From the NCBI GenBank assembly GCA_045655645.1, contig JAZOPS010000047.1, forward strand, positions 3,095 to 67,094: a stretch of DNA of 64,000 bases. Reading direction: 5' to 3'. Position 1 is the stretch's first letter. Every line of letters starts with the position of its first letter. This DNA comes from Fimenecus sp045655645. Lineage in GTDB: Bacteria > Bacillota > Clostridia > Oscillospirales > Acutalibacteraceae. Both the position numbers and the translations under genes were made by a program. The notes under the pieces are model-generated. The model made no database searches, was not told the origin of the DNA, and saw only the letters and a program-made list of their open reading frames with translations. Positions 58,725 to 64,000 of the stretch are shown in pieces.

Positions 58725-59415
58725 AAAAGACAAGCTCGTTACGGTACTCACACGCCATAACGGGCTTGTACGAGCATTTGTCCGTGGTGCGAAATCATAT
58801 AAAAACAGAAAATGCAGTTCAACAGGAATGTTCTGCTATTCTAAATTGTCTTTGTACAAAACCAAAGACAGTTACATAATTGACGAGGCCGAGCCAATCG
58901 AAACTTTTTTCGGTCTTCGTGAAGACCTTGAAAGAATTTCATTGGCACAATATTTTTCAGAGCTTATAATGACACTTGTTCAGGAAGAAGAAATAGCAGA
59001 AGAATATTTAAGACTAATGCTAAATTCTCTTCATTTTTTGTCAAAGGGCACAATGCCACCTGAACAAATCAAAGCCATCACAGAACTTCGAATGATGTGC
59101 ATAGCAGGTTATATGCCCAACCTTATTGCCTGTGAGCGTTGTGGTGAATATGAAACTGACACAATGTATTTTAGCGTTGAAGACGGACTTTTATATTGTG
59201 ATAACTGTATTTCGTCAGACGCAATGTTTCACCTTGATATAGGGCTTGTTAAAGCACTTCGTCATATTGCTTTTTCAGAATTTGATAAAATCTATTCATT
59301 CAAAATGGAAGATTATGCATTACCAGATTTATCATATATGACTGAAAAGTATTTATTGGCACAATTACAAAGAACATTCAAAACATTGGATTTCTATAAC
59401 AGCATAAAGGTATAA
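58675..59415 (+). CDS. recO: DNA repair protein RecO
   Basis: Protein of 246 aa. An OB-fold N-terminus (TDGVILKEQNIGEKDKLVTV) leads to a helical domain with a zinc site CERCGEYE...CDNC (near residues 150-177). It loads RecA with RecF and RecR. The start at 58675 is chosen because GAGGA lies 8 nt upstream; the ATG at 58660 has none. The start lies inside yqzL, indicating coupled translation. Confidence 0.94.
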   Translation: MRTNTDGVILKEQNIGEKDKLVTVLTRHNGLVRAFVRGAKSYKNRKCSSTGMFCYSKLSLYKTKDSYIIDEAEPIETFFGLREDLERISLAQYFSELIMTLVQEEEIAEEYLRLMLNSLHFLSKGTMPPEQIKAITELRMMCIAGYMPNLIACERCGEYETDTMYFSVEDGLLYCDNCISSDAMFHLDIGLVKALRHIAFSEFDKIYSFKMEDYALPDLSYMTEKYLLAQLQRTFKTLDFYNSIKV

Positions 59416-59419
59416 AAAT

Positions 59420-61798
59420 ATGAACAAGTATTTTATTTCACTTGAACTTGATAAAATTCTCAAAATGTTAAGTGACACAGCATCATCTGCTGATGCAAAA
59501 GAAATGGCACTTAATATCAAGCCATTAACTGACTATTTTGAGGTAACTGAGTTGCTCGATAAAACCGAAGCGGCTTATATTCTTATTGCTAAATTCGGTG
59601 CACCATCATTTGGCGGTTTACAGAATGTGAATAATGCATTGAGCCGAGCGAGTGCAGGTGGCTCACTTTCTGCAGGTGAACTTTTAAAAATTGCAACTAC
59701 ACTTAAAATCATTCGTGGAATTACAATCTGGCACGAAAAATGCGCGGGAATGGAAACTAGTCTTGACGATTTATTCAATTCTCTTTATCCAAACAAATAT
59801 CTTGAAGAAAAAATCACAAATGCAATTATAAGTGAAACTGAAATAAGTGATAACGCTTCACCTGAACTTAAAGAAATCCGTCGCAAAAAGCGTCATTTTG
59901 AAAATAAAATTCGTGAACAATTAGATAGTATGATTCATTCTTCACACTATTCAAAAATTCTTCGTGACGGAATCATCACTCAGCGTAACGGCCGCTTTGT
60001 AGTACCCGTTAAAGCCGAAAACCGAAGCGAAGTTGCGGGTATGGTTCATGACACATCGGGTAGTGGCGCGACAGTTTTCATTGAGCCTGCTGCGGTTGTT
60101 GAAGCAAATAACGAAATCAAAGTTCTTGAAAGCCGAGAAAAAGATGAAATTGAGAGAATTCTCGCAGAATTATCGGGGATGGCAGGGGAGTTTCAAGACA
60201 CAATTAAAATCAGCTTTGATTCTGCAACAATGCTCGACTTGCACTTCGCAAAAGCACACCTTGCTTATAAAATGAAAGCGAGCCGTCCAATCGTGAATAA
60301 CGATGGTGAAATTCTTCTTAAAAAAGCAAGACACCCACTTATCGACCCTAAAAAAGTTGTACCCGTTGATATTTCTCTTGGAATAGACTTTGACTCTCTT
60401 GTAATAACAGGTGCAAATACAGGTGGTAAAACAGTTTCAATTAAAACAATTGGACTTTTAACACTTATGGCAGAGTGTGGACTCATGCTTCCGGTGACTG
60501 ATAACAGCAGAATATCAGTTTTCAAAAATGTGTTAGCAGATATTGGCGATGAGCAAAGTATTGAACAGTCACTTTCAACATTCTCTGCTCACATGACAAC
60601 AATTGTTGATATATTGAAAACTGCTGACGATAAAAGTCTTGTGCTCATTGACGAATTGGGCGCAGGTACAGACCCTGTTGAAGGTGCGGCATTAGCAGTT
60701 GCAATTCTCGAAAACCTTCGTCGTCAAGGTGCAAAAATCGCATCAACAACTCACTATTCAGAGTTAAAAGAATATGCACTTAAAACAAATAGAGTTGAAA
60801 ACGGTTGCTGTGAATTTGATGTGGCATCTTTAAAACCAACATATCGTTTGCTTATCGGTATGCCAGGTCGTTCAAATGCTTTGGCAATTGCAGGTCGCCT
60901 TGGAATAAGTGAAGACATAACAGATTTTGCAAGGGCACTTATATCAGAAGAAGATACACGCTTTGAAGATGCGGTTGATACTCTTGAAACTGCAAGAAAA
61001 GCATTAGAAGACGACAAAGAAAAACTTGAAGAAGAAAAACTTTTAATACTTCGTCAAAAAGAAAATGCAGAAAAAGCATTAGAAAAAGCCAAAGAGCAAA
61101 GTGAAAAAGAAATAGAAAGAGCAAAGAAAGAAGCAGAAAGAATTGTTGAAAACGCTCGCCGTGCAGGCAACTCTTTGCTTCTCGAAATTGAACAACTAAA
61201 AAAAGAACAAGCAAAAGAAAAGAACCTGCAAGAAATTGCAAGAAAAGCAAAACAAGCAATGGGTCGTCAACTTGATAAAATGGACGAAATTACAAACGGA
61301 CTTCAAGATGATGACGGTGATTATACACTTCCACGACCACTTAAAATTGGTGACAGAGTTTTTGTTAAAACTCTTGGTGGTGAAGCAGAAGTTGTATCCA
61401 TTGACGAAAAGAAAAATACCGTGCAAGTTCAATCGGGAATGTTAAAGATGAAAGCAAATATTTCTGATTTGCGTTTGATTGGTAGCAAAAAACAACCTAA
61501 AAAACAACAGTATGGCACACGCAAAGTTCATACAGGCGCAAATGCAACACTTTCTGCAAGTTCAAGCATTGATTTGCGTGGTACAACAGTTGAAGAAGCA
61601 ATGCTCGACCTTGATAAATTTATTGATGGCGTGCTTCGTACGGGTCTTAACGAGATTACCATCATTCACGGTAAAGGAACGGGTGCACTTCGTAAAGGAA
61701 TTCATACTTATCTTCGCAAACACCCTAATATTAGAACATTCAGAGTGGGAACTTTTGGCGAAGGCGAAGAGGGCGTTACAATAGCAGAACTTAAATAG
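59420..61798 (+). CDS. mutS2: MutS2 protein with C-terminal Smr domain
   Basis: Protein of 792 aa. MutS core and lever domains, ATPase with Walker A GANTGGKT (residues 331-338) and LIDELGAGTDPVEGAALA, a long coiled coil (about 515-620), and a Smr nuclease domain at the end (SIDLRGTTVEEAM, IHGKGTGALRKG). In Gram-positives it limits recombination and/or splits collided ribosomes. Starts 4 nt after recO. Confidence 0.97.
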   Translation: MNKYFISLELDKILKMLSDTASSADAKEMALNIKPLTDYFEVTELLDKTEAAYILIAKFGAPSFGGLQNVNNALSRASAGGSLSAGELLKIATTLKIIRGITIWHEKCAGMETSLDDLFNSLYPNKYLEEKITNAIISETEISDNASPELKEIRRKKRHFENKIREQLDSMIHSSHYSKILRDGIITQRNGRFVVPVKAENRSEVAGMVHDTSGSGATVFIEPAAVVEANNEIKVLESREKDEIERILAELSGMAGEFQDTIKISFDSATMLDLHFAKAHLAYKMKASRPIVNNDGEILLKKARHPLIDPKKVVPVDISLGIDFDSLVITGANTGGKTVSIKTIGLLTLMAECGLMLPVTDNSRISVFKNVLADIGDEQSIEQSLSTFSAHMTTIVDILKTADDKSLVLIDELGAGTDPVEGAALAVAILENLRRQGAKIASTTHYSELKEYALKTNRVENGCCEFDVASLKPTYRLLIGMPGRSNALAIAGRLGISEDITDFARALISEEDTRFEDAVDTLETARKALEDDKEKLEEEKLLILRQKENAEKALEKAKEQSEKEIERAKKEAERIVENARRAGNSLLLEIEQLKKEQAKEKNLQEIARKAKQAMGRQLDKMDEITNGLQDDDGDYTLPRPLKIGDRVFVKTLGGEAEVVSIDEKKNTVQVQSGMLKMKANISDLRLIGSKKQPKKQQYGTRKVHTGANATLSASSSIDLRGTTVEEAMLDLDKFIDGVLRTGLNEITIIHGKGTGALRKGIHTYLRKHPNIRTFRVGTFGEGEEGVTIAELK

Positions 61799-61800
61799 TG

Positions 61801-61829
61801 TTGCAAAAAGTATTTTTATGTGTTAAAAT
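61801..61829 (+). promoter_or_regulatory. Promoter of the poly-Thr lipoprotein gene
   Basis: TTGCAA (61801-61806), 17-bp spacer, TAAAAT (61824-61829), right after the mutS2 stop. Confidence 0.7.
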
Positions 61830-61859
61830 GATTTCAAATACCGAAAGGAGTTTTACATA

Positions 61860-62336
61860 ATGAGTAAAAAAATTATTGCAGCAGCACTTTTGGTGCTCGC
61901 GGTTACAGTTTTGTTTGCATCTTGCAAAAAAGAAGAATATAAGGTGAGTGATACCATACAAGTTGGTACAACTGTAGTTGATGTTTATGAGGATAAAGAT
62001 GGTAACGAATATGTTACTAATGTTGATGGCGATATGATTCCTCTTACAACAGATGCAGAAGGTTTCTATGATGACATTGAAAACCTTTTCACAGAAACAA
62101 CAACTAAGAAGAATAACAAGAACGACAAAACAACAACGACTACAACAACTACAACAACAACTACTACTACAACTACCACAACTACACAGCCAAACACATC
62201 AGATGCTGATACTACAACACAAAACAATTCAACAAGTGACATAACTACAACAACAGAAAAAGTAACAGTTGGTATTGGTAATAGCACTAATAAAGATTCT
62301 AGTATAAGCTGGAATGATATTGTTCCTGTTCCATAA
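61860..62336 (+). CDS. Lipoprotein with poly-threonine linker
   Basis: Protein of 158 aa. A signal peptide with lipobox LFASC (Cys21) is followed by a small beta-like region (about residues 22-75), a Lys/Asn spacer, an uninterrupted run of 19 threonines (about residues 91-109), further Thr/Ser/Asn-rich sequence, and a short end. Thr codons are mixed (ACA, ACT, ACG, ACC), so the run is kept by selection and not by slippage of one repeat. Such runs serve as glycosylated cell-surface spacers in gut Ruminococcaceae. AAAGGAG 9 nt before the ATG. Function unknown. Confidence 0.85.
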   Translation: MSKKIIAAALLVLAVTVLFASCKKEEYKVSDTIQVGTTVVDVYEDKDGNEYVTNVDGDMIPLTTDAEGFYDDIENLFTETTTKKNNKNDKTTTTTTTTTTTTTTTTTTTQPNTSDADTTTQNNSTSDITTTTEKVTVGIGNSTNKDSSISWNDIVPVP

Positions 62337-62352
62337 TTTTTCAAAAAACTTA

Positions 62353-62421
62353 TTGACAAACAAAACTTAATCTAGTATAATTGCATCCTGTAAAGTGTAA
62401 TTCCTTTACAGGATGTTTTTT
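62353..62421 (+). promoter_or_regulatory. ylxM-ffh promoter followed at once by a terminator hairpin
   Basis: TTGACA (62353-62358), 17-bp spacer, TATAAT (62376-62381). Two bases later a 12-bp perfect stem CATCCTGTAAAG/CTTTACAGGATG (62384-62395 with 62404-62415) and T6 (62416-62421) form a full intrinsic terminator. The expected start point (about 62388) lies within the left stem. It probably ends the lipoprotein transcript, and would hinder or attenuate the new one unless it reads through. Confidence 0.8.
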
Positions 62422-62437
62422 GATTGGAGGTTTTGTT

Positions 62438-62800
62438 GTGGCAAATAATGTTGAAATCACAATGTTGCTTGATTTATATGGCGAAGCATTAACTGCAAAA
62501 CAGCGTGATTATCTTAATCATTATTACAACGATGACCTTTCTCTTTCAGAAATTGCCGAAAATGAAGGGATTACAAGACAGGGTGTCCGTGATGCTATAA
62601 AAAGAGCAGAAAATTTGCTTTTTGATATGGAGAGCAAATTGAAGTTTTCAAAAAAACTTGCAGAAATGCAAAACGGACTTGAAGGTATTATTCATTGTGC
62701 AGACGAAATCAACGAATATAACCTTTCACATGGTCTTTCCCGTGAGATTAACGATATAACAGTTAAGATAAAGTCAATTGCACTTTCCTTAACAGAATAG
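62438..62800 (+). CDS. ylxM: YlxM/p13-like DNA-binding protein (UPF0122)
   Basis: Protein of 120 aa starting with GTG (62438; TTGGAGG 7 nt upstream). The HTH region LTAKQRDYLNHYYNDDLSLSEIAENEGITRQGVRDAIKRAE resembles sigma-4 domains and is the YlxM hallmark (given here by its ends at about residues 19-59). It is known as a partner gene of ffh in Gram-positive bacteria and modulates the SRP GTPase in streptococci. Ten nt separate it from ffh. Confidence 0.93.
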   Translation: MANNVEITMLLDLYGEALTAKQRDYLNHYYNDDLSLSEIAENEGITRQGVRDAIKRAENLLFDMESKLKFSKKLAEMQNGLEGIIHCADEINEYNLSHGLSREINDITVKIKSIALSLTE

Positions 62801-62810
62801 GGGGTTAATC

Positions 62811-64000
62811 ATGGCATTCGAAGGTTTATCAGATAGACTTGAAGCCGCTTTTGGGCGTTTGAAAAGTAAAGGTAGTCTTACTGAGAGCGATGTTAAAGAA
62901 GCGATGCGTGAAGTGCGACTTGCTCTTTTAGAAGCTGACGTTAACTATAAAGTTGCCAAAGATTTCACTGCTAAGGTAACAGAAAGAGCAATCGGCGCTC
63001 AGGTTATGGAAAGTTTGACACCGGCTCAGATGGTTATCAAAATCGTTAATGAAGAATTAACCGATTTGATGGGTGGAACTCAAACAAGACTTGCCTATGC
63101 TTCACATCCACCAACAATTGTTATGATGTGTGGTCTTCAAGGTTCAGGTAAAACAACACATTGTGCAAAAATTGCATTAAAACTTAAAAATGAAAATCAC
63201 AGACCTTTGCTTGTAGCCTGCGATATTTATCGTCCAGCGGCTATTAAGCAGTTGCAGGTCGTTGGTGAACAGGTTGGTGTTCCTGTCTTTGAAATGGGGC
63301 AAACAAATCCTGTAACAATTGCAAAAGAAGCAATCAAACTTGCAAAAGATAAAGGCTATGACTATGTGTTCATCGATACAGCAGGTCGTTTGCATATTGA
63401 TACAGAGCTTATGGACGAACTCAAAAACATCAAGAGCGAAATCCGTCCACACGAAATTCTTCTTGTAATCGACTCAATGCTCGGTCAAGACGCAGTTACA
63501 GTTGCAAGCACATTTAATGACGAACTTGGTATTGATGGTCTTGTTCTTACAAAGATGGATGGTGACACTCGTGGTGGTGCTGCGCTTTCAGCAAGAGCAG
63601 TTACAGGCAAACCAATCAAATTTGTCGGTATGGGTGAAAAACTTGATGAACTTGACTTCTTCCATCCTGATAGAATGGCTTCTCGTATTCTCGGGATGGG
63701 TGATGTCCTCTCTCTTATTGAAAAAGCAGAAACAGCACTTGATGAGAAAAAAGCAAGACAACTTGAAGAAAAACTTCGAAAGAATAAGTTTGACCTTGAA
63801 GACTTGCTTGACCAAATGGAACAAGTTCAAAAAATGGGCAGTATGAAAGATATTCTGTCCCTGCTTCCAGGTGTTAATAAAAAAGTCAAGGATGTTGATG
63901 TTGACGATAGACAGTTAGACAGAATGAGAGCAATTATTCAGTCAATGACTATCAAAGAACGCAGAAATCCTGATATAATCAATCCGTCAAGAAAACGAAG
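62811..64000 (+). CDS. ffh: Signal recognition particle GTPase Ffh (5' part, runs off the window)
   Basis: The frame from ATG 62811 is open to the last base (about 396 codons seen of about 450). N domain MAFEGLSDRLEAAFGRLKSK, then the G domain with GLQGSGKTT (near residue 108), DIYRPAA, DTAGRLH and TKMDGDTRGG, and the start of the methionine-rich M domain (LSLLPGVNKK, QSMTIKERRNPDIINPSRKR). It binds signal peptides on the ribosome and targets them to FtsY. AGGGGGTTAATC is the ribosome site. The end lies outside. Confidence 0.97.
   Translation, partial: MAFEGLSDRLEAAFGRLKSKGSLTESDVKEAMREVRLALLEADVNYKVAKDFTAKVTERAIGAQVMESLTPAQMVIKIVNEELTDLMGGTQTRLAYASHPPTIVMMCGLQGSGKTTHCAKIALKLKNENHRPLLVACDIYRPAAIKQLQVVGEQVGVPVFEMGQTNPVTIAKEAIKLAKDKGYDYVFIDTAGRLHIDTELMDELKNIKSEIRPHEILLVIDSMLGQDAVTVASTFNDELGIDGLVLTKMDGDTRGGAALSARAVTGKPIKFVGMGEKLDELDFFHPDRMASRILGMGDVLSLIEKAETALDEKKARQLEEKLRKNKFDLEDLLDQMEQVQKMGSMKDILSLLPGVNKKVKDVDVDDRQLDRMRAIIQSMTIKERRNPDIINPSRKR

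Noticed and set aside
62066..62359. Frame with a long valine run opposite the lipoprotein
   Set aside because: The valines are the antisense of the threonine codons. The sense frame has a lipobox, promoter and ribosome site.

Overview
The window reads as a chromosomal segment of an AT-rich, Gram-positive anaerobe of the class Clostridia. It probably comes from the Ruminococcaceae/Oscillospiraceae side of that group; this is an inference from gene content, not a measured placement. The evidence is a SCIFF peptide with its radical SAM maturase, the conserved sporulation genes ylbJ, yqfC and yqfD, a DAP-type MurE, a low-GC codon habit, strong AGGAGG or AGGTGAT ribosome binding sites, and many TTGACA-17-TATAAT promoters. 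There is no phage, plasmid backbone, insertion sequence or CRISPR array. Most of the window is ordinary core genome with a few accessory islands.

Layout. Positions 1-3.1 kb: the end of an unidentified gene, then a leftward operon of SCIFF precursor, SCIFF maturase and an Orn/Lys/Arg decarboxylase-type PLP enzyme. 3.3-10.7 kb: a small membrane protein, then nadB-nadC-folC and a GH38 alpha-mannosidase. 11-14.1 kb (leftward): prs, and a TetR regulator with a Mn-type CDF exporter behind a self-overlapping operator. 14.2-20 kb: an ABC exporter pair with a giant coiled-coil permease, a diguanylate cyclase and a cyclophilin. 20-24.5 kb: a deaminase-phosphorylase-isomerase operon for methylthioadenosine/5'-deoxyadenosine salvage, followed by fucO. 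24.6-30 kb: sdpRI, glnA, a GtrA-like protein, an unknown membrane protein and a GPH sugar symporter. 30.2-30.6 kb: tRNA-Tyr and tRNA-Thr beside a decayed tRNA/terminator copy. 30.7-37.4 kb: small metabolic genes (hisHF, pncB-ppa, nitroreductase, HAD phosphatase) and an unknown, strongly autoregulated-looking small operon at 34.2-34.8 kb.

37.5-51.6 kb is the division and cell-wall (dcw) cluster: mraZ-rsmH-ftsL-like-PASTA PBP-murE-murF-mraY-ftsW-murG-murA-ftsQ-ftsZ, without murD, murC or ftsA. 54.1-61.8 kb is the yqfC-yqfD-phoH-ybeY-dgkA-era-yqzL-recO-mutS2 run. A poly-threonine lipoprotein follows, and the window ends inside ffh, preceded by ylxM.

The most unusual locus is 52.3-53.0 kb. A four-helix-bundle protein of the S23/bIVP/Avd-like type sits between two identical 85-bp arrays. 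Each array consists of four different perfect mini-hairpins, every one followed by the same 7-mer ATATCGA. A third array in the opposite orientation (TCGATAT) lies in the gene's leader. The gene's stop codon is itself made from the array spacer. I know of no described system with this architecture.
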